From the NCBI GenBank assembly GCA_016801845.1, contig CM028922.1, forward strand, positions 10,317,001-10,381,000: DNA of 64,000 bases, given 5' to 3'. The notes under the pieces were generated by a model, which ran no database searches, was not told the origin of the DNA, and saw only the letters and a list, made by a program, of their open reading frames with translations. The stretch comes from Polydactylus sextarius. Its lineage: Eukaryota > Chordata > Actinopteri > Polynemidae. Position numbers and translations under genes: made by a program. Positions 47,474 to 61,516 of this stretch are shown here, piece by piece. Every line of letters begins with the position of its first letter. Positions within the stretch are counted from its first letter, which is position 1.

Positions 47474-50400
47474 CAGTGTTGATCTCATTCTGAAGGAGCA
47501 CAGCAGAGGGTGCACTGTTTGTCTGCTACACAGAGCTGGTGTTGAGAGGCAACTGTAACACAAACCTACAGGACTTTCTATTCAAGGCTCCACTGATAAA
47601 AATGGGACAATCGGTGTCTCTTCGGAGAGAGACTGTTTGCCGACTCTTCACAACTATTGCTTCCCAGTTTGAAGGCGTCTCAAGATACAAATGAAAGGGG
47701 CTGGGAAATGATTATTCACAGAGAGGTAGAAAGACACATAAAGGATAGCTGTTCTGACTTACAACTCCGATTAATCAGGCCTTTTTCCCCTTCGCATAAA
47801 GTTAATTCAAGCTTTATCTAGTATTTTAGCTTATTTATTGGATATCCAAGGGCTTAATTACCACAGGGGATTTCTGAGCTCCACCATCAACATCATCATC
47901 AAGTGTTGTGGCTAGTGCTGTCTTGACTTTTCAGAAATAACATTCACTGTCACAAGCAAGTGCCTAAGCACAGAGGCCAGACAGATGCTGGTTTTTCACT
48001 CTGCAGCTAACTCTCCTCCTCTATTATTCATTTACTGGTACCACAGTGGAGATTTGGTGGATCACGAGGGTGTGGGATGCAGCAAAAACAGAAGGAGAGA
48101 GCTCATAAATCTCTTGCAAATCACACATTTTATGTCCAGTTGGCGTTTTGCCGTGAAATCTCGTCACTCACGGCCGTCAAAATGCAAAAAAAAATAAAAG
48201 CATAGTGTTTGGAGTAGTTTGTATGTATAAGATGATGCAGCGGCAGCTTTAGGCTAATGCCGCCATAGCTTCTGTCCAATCCTATATTCTCGAGACTTTT
48301 GTTAGATCTTTTCACTACAGCGCAAACATACACGAATACACACACACGCTGACTGTTCTGACTGTTTCCATGCAGATTCCTTGCACAAACAATGGGTTTT
48401 CTATACCACCCTGATTCAGCTGAGGGATGATGGCATCGTTGAGACAGTAGCCAGGAAAAAAATGATCATTTCATGGATTGACTTCGGTGCACATGAAGCA
48501 GGAATGAGTCACTCGCAGCTACAAACCGCCGCACATTAGCAAACTGCAGTTCCTCCCAACGGAGAGAAATTGATGAAGCTGCGGCCTTGACAACAATAAC
48601 GCAGACCCTCCTCCCATCATCACCACCAACATCATCATCTTTAACTCCCCCCCCCTCCTCCATCTGTTGACTTGAAGCGACAAGCAACATTTTTTTTCCT
48701 CTTATTTTATGATTCACAGGGACGTTTTAGGAAGGAGGCAGGTGAGTCAGTTTTAGTTTTTGAAGTGCACGGAGAACCACAGCGCAGTCTGGATGAAACG
48801 CTAGTCATTAGCATTTCTCCGGATGTGTTCAGAAGAAAAGATTCAACAAAAACCCTGGAGATTTAGTCGGTTGCGTAAAAAAAAAAAAAAAAAAAAAGAA
48901 AAACCAGAGCCCAAAATAACACAGGAGTCGGTAAAACAGCTTCATTTTTAGAGTTTTTACCGCTGATGTCTATATCACCATGACGACAGCAGGCTGATGT
49001 TGTATTCAATCTTTGATGCGGCATGTGGGTGTGTTTCTATGTGCGCTTTGACAATTAGATTATTATTCATCAGCTTATTGTCACCATCACACTGTGTTTC
49101 AGCGATTAATTAAATACTAAGGTCAACATAGTTTGGATGCTGCACAAGTGTGTGTGTGTGTGTGTGTGTTGTGAGCACACATGCTCATTAATCAGGGAAT
49201 GTGTTTCTTCTGTCTTCCACAAAATAAACAGGTCCAAAGAATACATATCTCAGTGTGATGTGTTTACTCTATGGATATGGAAAAGTGGGAGTGTGTGTGT
49301 GTGTGTGTGTGTGCACACGTGTGGGTGTATGTTTATGGTCTGTGGGAGTTGGTGTAGGTGCGGGGCCATAACTGCCTGATGACATGTTAACGTGGGATGT
49401 AAAACATGATGAGTTATGTTGATCTGTAAATGTTCAGTCCATCAATAGTCTTTTTGTTGTTTTTGTGGTAATTTCATTTGATTACACTGTTTCTTATTGC
49501 TAAAACTATAGGCAATTAACTTTCCAACTATTTTTGAACTGCTAAGTAAACACAGCACAACTTTCTTTTCTTTTTCTACGTTGCCGCGGCTTTTTAATCT
49601 TCTCAGATGTCTGTTACTTTCTATTGATCTAAACTCAAATAACTTGTTGTAAACCGCTCTTGTGGCGTGTCTCTGCCCTTTCCTGTTTTAGTACTAAACA
49701 GAAAAAACACTTGTTCTGTTCTTGTATACTTCTCGTGTAGCCTACTAGACAGCTATTTTTGTCCATTAAACAAACAAAGGAGTTTAAACAGTATTCATGG
49801 TATTAGTCAGCCTGATGAAGACAGCGCGGCTACACTGAAGCTCTGATGTGTCATTTTCAGGCTTGCGGTCGGTCGTAGCTTATTTTTATTTTTTACATGT
49901 TAAACATGTTTATGCAAGAGGGAGGAGTGTTGCTGTTGCGGGCGGAAGCATTCGATCAACGCCTGTAAGAACCAAGTGAGGACATCACAGTCTTATTGAA
50001 GGGAAACGGGACAAAAACAAGGTTTTGTTCTTAGTTGTATCTTCTCCTTTGGTCATTGTGCTTTTCACAATCCACTCATGATTCTATATGAAGTATAGAA
50101 CTCTCATTACTTTTAATCCTGCATCCTCATTGCACTTAGCCAGGCAAGTGAGACAGCGAGTGCAAAAAGTCATGTAGTGATGAGGGTGTCTGCTTTAACA
50201 GGAACTCCTGTCATCATGAGATATCATCAGTCAGTTGCACCTGCAACTCTATAGTAGCTGGATCTTTGTGACAATTCTTACCAAAAGTATCCAAACCCTC
50301 TTTCTCTTTTAAAACTCTCTTTTGGGGCCCGTATCTGTTGATACCAGTGATTCAACTTGTAGACTAAAAGACAGAAGGTAAAGAACAAAAGAATAAAGGG

Positions 50401-53400
50401 TCTAAATGTGGGATAAGTGGCAGCAAAAAAAAACAAAAAACAAAAAAAAAGGACAAAACAGGCCACCCGTAATTTCACAGTAGGTGGGCTGCTAAATGCC
50501 ATAATTTGATGCGCTGTGTTGATATAACCCGATTCTTTTTTTTTTTTTTGCCTGCTGAAACAACTGCCCTCATTAAAGACTTAATTCTTTCCCTCCCACC
50601 TCCCCATGTAACGCTCATCTGTCTCTCACGAGGTCCCTTTATTTTCCCTCTTATTTCTATTCATTTCCTTGATAGCGCGTAGATGAAGGCAACCAGCTCC
50701 TGGGGCACACTGGTGCTCTCGGTGACTCTTAAGTGTCTGAAGACGCCGAGTGGAGCCGTGGCTGGCCGTGGCTTGGTGCCAGCTAAGCCGCAGATTACTG
50801 GCACAATTGCTAACAGTGCCTCCACCCCCACTGCCCCCAACAGCCAAACACTGTGATCTGCTGATATAGCCTAATTGTTCTCTTTAGCTCAGAGGTGATA
50901 TACCACCTCTCCCCTGAAAGCTCAGTGCCGGAGAGCGCCAGCTGGCTCCAGAGCAGATCCTGCACTAAGACTAAGACGAGGCCGACAAAAATGTTGCAGC
51001 CTGGAAATACTTCAGCAAACGCATAAATCTCACACTACTTCAAGATTGATCTACAAGAATTTGGATAGGGGCCAAAAAAGCAGTTGGAGCAACATCTGGT
51101 TTAGCAACGAGAAAAAAGATAAATATACATGTTTTTGCAGTGTTTATGTCTCACATTTTATTTATCGTGGACTCATCGTGTTTTTTGCAGTAAGTTACAG
51201 GGTCCTTTGTGGAAACTTGGTGCTATAAGACGAGCAAACAGACGAGCGGCAAGAAAACTGATTATATTGTGGAGGTAAAGACGTCCGTATTGATTTTAGC
51301 TGCGGTAGTGATGTATCATGTTAAAAATAACCAGCGTAGGTTATGAGCAACAAGTAGAGAGTAACAAACAAGGTACAGAGAGAATTAAAAAAACAAGGTG
51401 TGACATACAAATGAATACTAAGCAGCGTGGTGGAAGCTTCACACTGGCTGTCCTCTGGCTGGCAGCTTCTGTCATAAGCAACAACTGACAATAGCAGTTG
51501 ATCAAAGGCAAAGCATGGAGCGATCATTACCGGCGCAGCCTGTGGAGCAGCCATCAGCAGCAGGAGATTACATTTGCAACTGATGCTCTTCTTTGTCTTC
51601 TTCTTCTCTTTTGGAGGATTCATTACCTTTTCAGCAACACGGCAGCTTAGCAAGCGGCAAAGGGAGCGCAGAGTTAATAAAAGTCCGAGATGTTAAAGAA
51701 CAACAGGCTTGTTGAATAACCTTAAACAGACAAAGAAGAGGCTCTGCAGCCTGATGATTACGTCAAAGCTTCAACTCTGTCTGTGGAAATACAAAGATTA
51801 AGTAAATAGGTTGCCTTCTTTTCTGCATTACATGTTTGAAATAATAATAATTATGAAAGAATAGAAAGGAAAAGTAGAAAACAAAAAACAAACAAACAAA
51901 AAAAAAAAAACATGATATTTGTATTGTTTAGTCCGTCTGAGCTGTCATGACAGAGACGCTCGTTTGAATCCAAGAAGCGGAGAAATGCAAGGCGGCCAGG
52001 AAGCTATGATTCATCGAGCTTCCTCTTCTGTTGTGCCCTGAGATAAAAATCACAACACAGGCTCTTATCTGACTTGCTCGCTGCCAAAGCACACTTGAAG
52101 GCACATGGCCGAACATATACATACACACACACACAAACAAGAGAGATAATAGCACGACTGCAAAACACAAGATTGAGCGCAATTCAACAACAGCAGCTGT
52201 AAAGAATCTGATAAGTGCTTTTGATTACTTTCACATTTCTGTCAGTTGTGTTTTTAGAACATTTGACAAAATTAAACAGGGCACGGTGATGCAACATCAA
52301 TCTCATGCAATATTCCCCTTGTGTGCTGAAATGAATAAGAGAGAAAAAAGCATGCTTTTGAAAACATAATGTTGAGACAAACTGATGTGTGTTGACATAT
52401 CAAAGACACAGGAAAAGCATTTTCACCTGTTGGCGGTGTTTCTCCTATACAAATAAATAAAAATAAATTATTGCCATCACTCCTGGTCTGAGCTAAAAAA
52501 ATCAAATTTATCAGATGACATCATGGAAATCTTACCAATCTAAATATACTCATGATGTCTGAATGTCTGAAAAAACACACAGATGACTGTAGCTCAGCAC
52601 AGGACGGGAAATAAAAGGAGGTCAGATCGGGCTAACGGTCGTCATCTTAAACCAAAAAGGTCATTTTAGGGCCCGTTTAAAATAGAGACATGTAGGCTAA
52701 ATGAGGGGGAGGAAATGCAGCCGCTCTTGAGGTGTAGTGGATGAGAAATTAATCTACAAGGTGTGTCCGCTTCGCTTTTCTAAGTGTCTTGTTATGAGTC
52801 ACTGCTAATAAAGGCTGTCAGTCGGCGGAGATTAATTATGCCAATTACCAAGGAGGAAAAACAAACTGTCCCTTCCCTCTGGTGACATCAAGAAGAGGAA
52901 TTTGCCACTTGATGACTTATTCAGAGGTGCCGGGGTGATTGACAACTCCCATTTGCGGCGAGGAAGCTCTTCAAACACATCATCAAGAGAAAAGAACTTG
53001 GACCGGGACCAAGGCAGATGCTATTGAACATGTTGCCCCGTATCCAATCCCCCACCCTCCTCTTCTACGCAGCCCATAAAAACGGTTACCGTTCTCTGTT
53101 CTTAGACAGGAAGGACATGTTTGGATGTGACAGATCTATTTCAATGAGTCAGCTCGGGTGAAAAAAAAAAAGGGTTCACATTTAGGGTTTTAGGTCACCG
53201 AAATAATGTCAGAGGTTTTTTTTCGGTGGAAAGCTTGAATTTATTGGCCTTATTACAAGCCTTTGAGACCCCCTCCCACCCCTACCTCCGCCTCTGTTCT
53301 GTTTCTTTCATTTTTTTTCCCCCTCTGATTATTATTCTTTTGTTCTAGCGCTGTGAGGTGCTGGTCTGTTTGTAATGAAATCCAAATGGAGTAGGTTCTG

Positions 53401-56040
53401 GCTCCTGGCCTTGAGCTGGAGCTGCCACCCCCCACCACCACCACCTTCCCTCCCTCTAGGGAAACAAGCTTGAGATAAAGGAAAGCAGAAAGATGGGCAG
53501 AGACACATTGATCGATAGATGAACACGTGGAGCAAAAGAGACAGAAAGCCAGATAGATATAGAGTTTTATAGACCGATAGGAGAAATTCACATGGGCGCA
53601 TGGAGGAAGAGAAAGTGCGAGAAAGTCTCGCAGAGAAAGCGCGAGATTGTGGGGGCCGGTTGGGTGGAGGGAGCGCGGCGCCGATGGGAAAGTATGTGTG
53701 TACGTGCTGCAGGAAGAGGCCTCGCAAGCCGGTGATGGCGGTGGAGGGGGGGGGGACACACATGCGCCTCAATACAAGGAGGGTGTGTTTGTGTGTGTGT
53801 GAGTGTATGTGTGGGGGGGTGTCGTGTGTTCTGTTTGTGATTGTCACTGGAGGAGTATACTTTGGATTGGTGCACAGACTCGCAGCAAACAAATGAAAAA
53901 AAAATCAGCAAAGGGTGGAGATGGAATATTGGAGGAACTCGGGTCCAAGATAAATAAACAAAATCATGAAAATATAGACGTACTGACTGATGAGGCCTGA
54001 CCTTAACGGCCCAAATCCCCCACTACCAACAACCCCCTACTGCCTCTCCCCTACACGGACATTCTGTCCTGTAAGCACAAAATCAATTAACTTTTGGCCT
54101 TTTATCAACAAAATAAGTCACATGAACAAGTCAAACAGCTTAAGTCAACAGCGTAACCTTACTCCACTGAATGCTCCGTCTCAGATGTATATTTCATGGC
54201 AGGTTTCAAATGAGCTGCCTGGAAAACACTGCCAAAAACCAGAAGAAAAAAAAAAAACATCTTCCCACGTTTCAGTTTGGTAACGGGTCCTAAAGTTAAA
54301 AAAAACTCTTAACTCACCAACTATACTTATATGTTCAATGTGCAATAATGTAAAACAGAGAAAAGAAGCAAATCCTCACACACAAGAGGCTAAAAACACA
54401 AAGACATTTTCTATTTAAAAAAATCACTTGACATTACAGACACAAGAGAGTAAATCACTAGAATCGAGACAAATGACACAACATTTTTAAGGTGGGGGTT
54501 TTTGCAGTGAGTAGTCTCGTAGACTGCATGTGCTGTATGAGTTTTTTTTTCCCGCCAGAGAAGAAGAAGAATGATCATGACTGATTGAAAGTGTCTGAGC
54601 CTGCAGAGATGATTTTCAGGAAGACGTTAGATCAAACAAGGACATGGCTCTCTGGTGAATTACCCACATGGGTCATTCTTCAGGGGGTTGGACCAATGTT
54701 TTGGGAGGAGAAGAAAAAAAAAGGAAATCCAGAGGTACTCAGCTAAAGTGTCATGAGCGTCAGCGGGCTGTTAAAGTGGAGCTGGCAACTATGTGGTGGG
54801 AGCCTTTTGGATGTATGTCTCTTTATCTTTCTGTGGTTTTCTTCTTGCTCTCACGTTTAATTTTCCCCCATCCTCCCTCTCCTCTGTCCCTGCTTCCTTC
54901 AATTTCTCTCCACATCTTTCCGTTGCTTTCTCTGCTCATCAGAGGCACTCCCCAGAGGTGCAGGATAATCCCAGTTCGGAGCAGCGAGTCTTTCATGTCC
55001 TGGGAAGACACTCGGGCGAGAGAGCACTGCCAGCTCTCTTCTTTCTCCTCTCTACAGATACCTGCATCAGCTTCCCAGCCCTGCTCTCTCCCCACCATCA
55101 CCACCACACTTCTCTCTCTCTTCCTCACACCATGCTTGTATTTTCACCTACGTTTATGTTCTCTTTCATTATGGAGCCCATTGGTTCTGCCTGGGACGTG
55201 ACTAACGCTGCCAGCTTGTGTTTAGACACCACAAACACAACACAAACACTGGGGAGTCAATGTATCTCCAGGTGTTGGGAGTTCAACAGCAGCTCTGACT
55301 GCTGCTTTGCAGCTTTTCATCGCTCAGGAAACTTGTGAAGAGCCTCAGGAGGAAGGACACTTCAGACTGAGCTGCACATACCCGCAGCAAAACACTTACA
55401 CTCTGGCTATTTGAATCAGGTGCTTGTAAAAGACTTTTTCCCCCCAACCTGCAATTCTCATTCAAATCAACTGTGGATTTGACTCACAGAGACATCAACC
55501 CTGAATAAAATCCTTACTTCTAACTCAAAGTGACCTTAACTAGGCTCAATCGAATTCCTCACAACATAAAATACACTAGCAAATGAACTGTTACCATTCC
55601 TCACTCAAACCTTTGCTTTTTAACATTAAGTTGCCTTTTAAAAGCCTGTGTCACATAAACTCACCAGCTCCTATTATGCGTTGGTATCAAAAGCACCGCA
55701 TGATATAAGGTGACATATTTACATGGAACAAAAAAGTTAAAACATATGTCATCATGTCCGCAGCTCTCAGCTGTCCACACAAACACAGGCGAAGCTTTCA
55801 CACTTTTAAAAGGCAACAAAATGAGTCATTCTTCCAGAGTCTCGCCGCTAAAACAATAATCCCTCAGTCCTATCAAAAGGTTGCTTTACTGCAAGGAACT
55901 TTTTTTTTCCAATGATGCAATGATGCAACGCACATTTGCTGTGACATTTGTGCTGGGAAAGTCATTTTCTGGAAGGTCCGCTCCCTAGCGATAAAAACCA
56001 TATTTCTATTTTTTTTTTTTTTTTTTTTTACTAGTGCGTC

Positions 56041-56350
56041 TCATAGCCTGGATGCCCATGAATTACGTGTTGGGATTGGCTTGGCGACAGAAACCAAATA
56101 AAGTGGGTGTTATGATTGGCATGGACAACCACGCTTGACAGAAACAGGTGTTGCTCATTGGCTCGCGCTGATGTGCCCATAGCCGAGGAGCCTCACGATT
56201 GGCCGAAGAAGACGCCACCACCGCTCTGCGAGGAAGAAGCTCGCCGATGTAGCGCATGTTTGTGGGCACGGAGGGGGGGGAGGGTTGGCCGGAGTGGAGG
56301 GCGGAGGAGAGGGCGCCGCAGAGAACAGACCACCTGGATCACGGGCCTCA
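56041..56350. promoter_or_regulatory. GC-rich segment with four evenly spaced inverted CCAAT boxes
   Basis: ATTGG occurs at 56075, 56115, 56157 and 56198, all in the same orientation, each followed by C. The sequence downstream to about 56350 is GC- and CpG-rich compared with its surroundings. Multiple NF-Y sites in a CpG-rich patch suggest a promoter or enhancer, possibly an alternative rxra promoter because CCAAT reads on the minus strand. There is no TATA box or coding exon to confirm it. Confidence 0.4.
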
Positions 56351-59300
56351 AAGGCCGGGCCTGACAGAGTCAATCTGAACAACAGTGAACAGAAGACAGC
56401 CAGTCTGCTGACTTCCCCTCTCTTGCATTTTCACTGGCAGCTTTCCAACAAACACACGCTGTCCAGCAAGACTTTTCAAAAGGAGCTTCAGCTCGGGTTT
56501 TTCCACCAACCTAAGGGGGTTTTTTTTTTTTTTTTGGGCTCTGCCAAGTGAAAAGGGCAAGTAGATTAAAAATCCCAAAAACATCAAAAATAGCCAAGAA
56601 TGAGTATTAATTAGCGCAAGTCTAAAGACATCGTGGTGTAGATTTTGTTTCCACTCAAAAAAACATGCTTTTCTTTTTGAAGCAAACAGGGTTGCAATGC
56701 TTAAATGCATAGAGAGCAAAAGCTGAGCAATGCTAAAGTGGAACGACTTTTTCTTCCTGTCCTCATTGGGGGTCAAAGATACAGTACATGTTTGGTGAGT
56801 GTTGCAAAAATCAAAAGGTGGATGATGAATCAAATTCAAACATCTTTATTAGGCCAATAGTGGGGAAACTGCACTTATGAGTGTTATTAAAAAGTTTCAT
56901 ACAAAGCTTCAGTTTGTGATTCATCCAGTGTGAAGAGGAAGTGCAAGCTTAAAAAAATACCAGGGAACAGAAAACATTTAGGACATTTAGAGTGTTTTTG
57001 CCTTGAGAACCGGTTGAATTCATCTCTGTCGACAAACAAAACCTTGCGGGACAGTTTGTCTTCCTAAAAGCACATAAAGGAAGCGTGGCACTTTGAACCA
57101 GTTCACAGTGTATTCATGCTGTCTAAGGTCCACGTGGGCTGTCACACATTAATCCCCAGCTTCTGTCGTCCACCGCCCCCTCACCCCCCACCAGCTCCAG
57201 CCTCGCGACTCTTTACACTAGAGCGAGGTTGACCTGGGCTGATCCAGACACTCTGCCTCTGTCAAGTTCAGGCAAGAGCTTCAGACTGTCGCGACATAAC
57301 TTATTTCTTCACTTAACTTTCACTTTTTTAACCTCCTTCTTTCCTCTTATGATGTTTACCTTTTTTTTCTTGTTATTCCTGTCTTTCTGCGCGTTGACAA
57401 GTTATTTTTTTTTTCTGCCCTCGTGACCCCCGCATCCTCATCTATGAGGTCATTCAGCCATGACTAACAGTGGTCCTCAGGGTAAAGAGGGTGTGGGATT
57501 CCTCTTCCTTTTGCTCGCTGCCTCCAAGGGTACTGCGTGGGGGGTGGAGAAGGTGGAGGAGAGGGGGGAACGGGGGGGGGGGAGTGCAAGGGAAAACATC
57601 CAAACATCAACAGAAGAGAAAAGCTCAGCCAAGTTAGAAAACTAATGGGGGAGGCCACTGACAGATAACTCATACAGAGAGACACAGCCCCTCATTACCA
57701 CACACATGCTGCAGTGTTTTATTTGAACTTGAACCCAAGCGATAGGCTCAGGCTCAGATGCCGGACTGTCTCTCTCCCTCTCCTTCTCTCTTTCTCTCTT
57801 TAGTCTCTGTCTTCTCGCCATGGGAGTGTCAGAGCAGGACGGTGAGGAGGACAGGACACCCGCGGTCATACGTTGCCTCTTGAGATAAGTCATGAATCTT
57901 TCACAAACACACACACACATACACATACACACACACTTGATATCCCACCCACAGAGATATGATTAACATGCCAATTAGACCAGGAAGCAGCAGGCCTCAA
58001 GGCCTCCCTTTTTGAAAAAAGAAAAATCACCATAAATAGAATTCAAACACACACATACAAACAAACCATACTGATAAAAAAAAAAAAAAAAACACCACGC
58101 ATGAAAGCACATTGCACACAGGCATGACTGCATTAACATAGAGATACCATGAAATGATCAACTTATTCTACATTCCAATACCCACCATCCACCCACACAT
58201 AACACACAGATTTAGATTTAAATAATACACAATTCCTCTTCATTTTCTTTCTATGGTATAGTATATAAAACATACAGGTCTGGAGGAGGCAAAGTGGTGG
58301 AGTTGTAACAGAAACCACTGTAAAATGATTAATCTAGTGTCTTCATGAAGTTTTATCTTTGAGAAGCTGGAATCAGCAGATGTTAAATCATTTTAAGGCT
58401 TTTATTGTAAAAAAAAAAACAAAAAAAAAAACAAGCTGTCAATCTACTGGTCAACTAACTATCATAGCTGAAGTCTAATGTTTTTTTTTTTTTTTTTGGG
58501 AACTGGAAGATGACACTGCGATGACCAGTTGACATTTTGCAGATGAATCAGTTAAATTACTAATATTCAACAGACTCCCTGGTCGTGGAAAATAATCACA
58601 GCTCCATCTCAACGGTGTAATATGGTGCAGCATCATGCCAGGGACAGACAAGCCACTCCGATGAACCAATGCGAGCCCTGAAAGCAGCGCTGCACGGTTT
58701 GGGCCTGACGCTGACTGATAGCTAGCTGTGGATCCTGAGGGGCATCGGGAGTTTAATCACCCATAACCGCAATTACAGACATACACGTCAGACTCATAAA
58801 GCACTGAAACAAGATGAGTGCCTCCCTCCTCTCCTCCCCCTTGGCGCACATAAGCCAAATTCTACTAACACTCAAGGAGGAGCGAGGGAGCTGTAGGAAT
58901 AAGCTCAGATACAGAGAGAAGGAGAGAGAGAGATTCTTACCTAGTGCATTGCATTACAGGGAAAATTGCGGCGCATTAATTAGTGCTTTTAATACACTTA
59001 TGAGCCATAAAACAAGTTGTTATGCACTCAGTGTGGAGTAGCACTGCCTTCTTGTCAAAGTGAAGAGGTGTGTCCCCGTTCCACTGAAGATACTGTATCA
59101 GAAGCCTTGAAATCAAGATTCAAAGATTCAACTCAACTACTGCATCAGTGATTGCATCAAAAGCATTAACATATCAAATACGCAAAGCCACATACACACA
59201 CATTTATATGTAAAGCGTGCGTGTGAATGTGCATGCGAGCACACACCCTTAATGATCACATAAAAGCTCGTAGTACACAGTAAGACAGGCCTTAGGATGG

Positions 59301-61225
59301 ATTAAGATGCAAGCCTTTATCAGTGGGTTCCCACAATCCCCAGTAGAATATCACAGCTTTCTGTCTTTTTTTTTTTTTTCTTCTTTTTCTTTCCCCCCTA
59401 TACCTCAGGGAAAGCGCTGGGAGGAAGGAAGGGGGGAAAAAAAAAGACGAGGAAGAGACTGATGAAGGGCGGTGGAGGAAACATACTCGAATAAGTATGC
59501 TAATGGTGGAGGCCGTGGCAAGAGGTCAGCTCGTTTCACAAACCCCGGCCGCTTGAGAAGAAAACAGCAAACAAACGATTCCCGAGTCATCCTTGTGGTT
59601 AAAGAAGTGAAGCACAGAAATGCATAATGAAGGGAAAAGATTAGCTCGAGTAGGTGAATGAGAGAGGTTGCCCGGGGTCAGCGGGTCAAATGGCTGTCAT
59701 CCGCAAGAGAGGCTTGACAGGAGAGAGCGGAGCAGGAATCACATGATGGAACAGATTAACACTTAACTCTTTATCTAGACTGGAGACGCAGTGAAAGGAG
59801 CATGTTAGCGGCGGATGCAGTTATTTATCACTTTCTGCGCCTGATGTGTTCTGCCACGCTGCTGCTGCTGCTGCTGGGAGCTCAGACATGCCTTGGCAGC
59901 TTTAGAATACAACCACGCATGTGTGTAAGTTGGGGTGGAAATAGATTTGAAGCAGAACAGACATCACGTTGTGTTTACTGTATCTAACTACATCTAATAA
60001 TAATGTCTTTTTAAAAGTCTATAAAATATGTAAAGAAGATGAATCCAAAACTCAAGATAATTAAACCTTAAAGTTCCAGTCGCACAACTAAAATATTTCA
60101 TTTTACAGTTAAGTGGGGGAAAGAAAAAAAAACCATAAAAGCAGCAAAACCCTTGCATCTGAAAATGTCAAATCACAGCTTGACAGACTGTTCCGGTGTT
60201 TCACGACAGGAAGTAAAGAGATAAAAACAGCTGAAAAAAGCTGAAACGTTCAGATTCAAATGAGCTTCGCGTGCAAAATACAATCCGTCCAAAGAACATG
60301 CACGTCCCATCTGCCGCCAACAGAGGGCCAATTTACACCTTCGCTTCACAAAGCTGACGAGCAGATTAGAGACAAGCGTCAGAAACGACCTTTGAACTCC
60401 GGAGTTGACCAGGGGGGAGCGGCAGGTCACAAGATCACCAAAGCAGTTAATAGATGAAACAGTGGCTGAACAACGCCGCCTCTGTCTCCCACACACAGCC
60501 CATTCAATAAATAAGACACCCCCCCTACACCCACACACCCTTCCCGCCAGGGGCGATGAAACTATATGGACATGAACATTGAAGGAAAACATCCCTTTCT
60601 CCCTCCCACCCTCATCATCATCCTCAACATGCACACAGACCTGAGTGTTTTTTTCTTTCCCTCCACTATCTTTTTTCTCCAAAAGCTTCCCCACATGATC
60701 GGCCCCCGCTCGCGATTGACTCGTCAGCCATACCAACGATGCGAGATAAAGAGGGTGAGCTGCCCTGTGTGTGAAAGGTCGACGCTCTTTTTGGGCGCAG
60801 GCGAGCGCAAACTGTGTAAACAAGACAGGCAGAAGGATCAATCACGTAGACCGTATTTATTGGCTTAGTTGGGCCGAGAAGTGCATCCGCCGGGGACATG
60901 ATTCAGAACTAATCGTGGGGAGAGAAAGAGAGAGAGAGAGCGAGGAGGAGAGAAAAACAAAAGACAAGACAGGGAAGATTGGGGAGTTGATGTGAGGGAT
61001 TTTTTTTCCATCTAAATCTTTCAATGAAAATGCCAGAAATTTGATTAAAAATATGTGCACGTGAATGGACAAACGCCATAAGAACAACTGGTGCTTGTTA
61101 ACTACAGTCCTGTCTTCTTGAATATAATCATATAAAGACAGTTGATGGAAACGCACTGTTTGACGTCTTATTTTGCTGAGATTTCACATATTTGCATCCA
61201 GCTTAGGCAACATTTTTGTGGAAAT

Positions 61226-61227
<2 letters not shown>

Positions 61228-61256
<29 letters not shown>
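61228..61256. repeat. (GA)n microsatellite
   Basis: An uninterrupted AG array of about 14 units. A shorter GA run lies at 60926-60942. Confidence 0.93.
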
Positions 61257-61258
<2 letters not shown>

Positions 61259-61490
61259 CAAGTGGTCTGGTTGATCCTCTAAAGCATCATTAGCGTGAGT
61301 ACGGCCTCTTAGTTACACTGAGAAATTGCACTGCAATCCACAGCTTAATGAGGGAAAACCGGGTAGGAATATCAAGCACCCACACCATTACACATTACCC
61401 ACACTTCATAGAAAAGATAGTTAAAAGATATAAAAACATAATGATAACCTCCATGAAAGTCACGTCTTTGAGCAAGCTGTGTTTTTTTTT

Positions 61491-61516
61491 TTTGTTTTGT
61501 TTTGTTTTGTTTTGTC
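61491..61516. repeat. (TTTTG)n short tandem repeat
   Basis: Four to five TTTTG units directly follow a poly-T run. Confidence 0.9.

Noticed and set aside
53253..53911. Overlapping 107-186-codon open frames on the minus strand, Pro/Ser/His-rich
   Set aside because: Three frames of the same strand are open at once over pyrimidine-rich low-complexity DNA, which is a composition artefact.
54668..55338. Two overlapping plus-strand open frames of 177 and 181 codons
   Set aside because: They arise from a CT-rich tract read in different frames (Ser/Leu/Pro-rich). No domain or splice support.
56116..56364. Arg/Gly-rich plus-strand open frame in the CCAAT-box patch
   Set aside because: Its composition follows the GC-rich DNA and no homology or splice site supports it. 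The segment is treated as possible regulatory DNA instead.
60173..60841. 222-codon open frame on the minus strand
   Set aside because: No recognisable domain, no splice context, mixed composition, and overlapping open frames on the other strand. Length alone is not enough in 64 kb.
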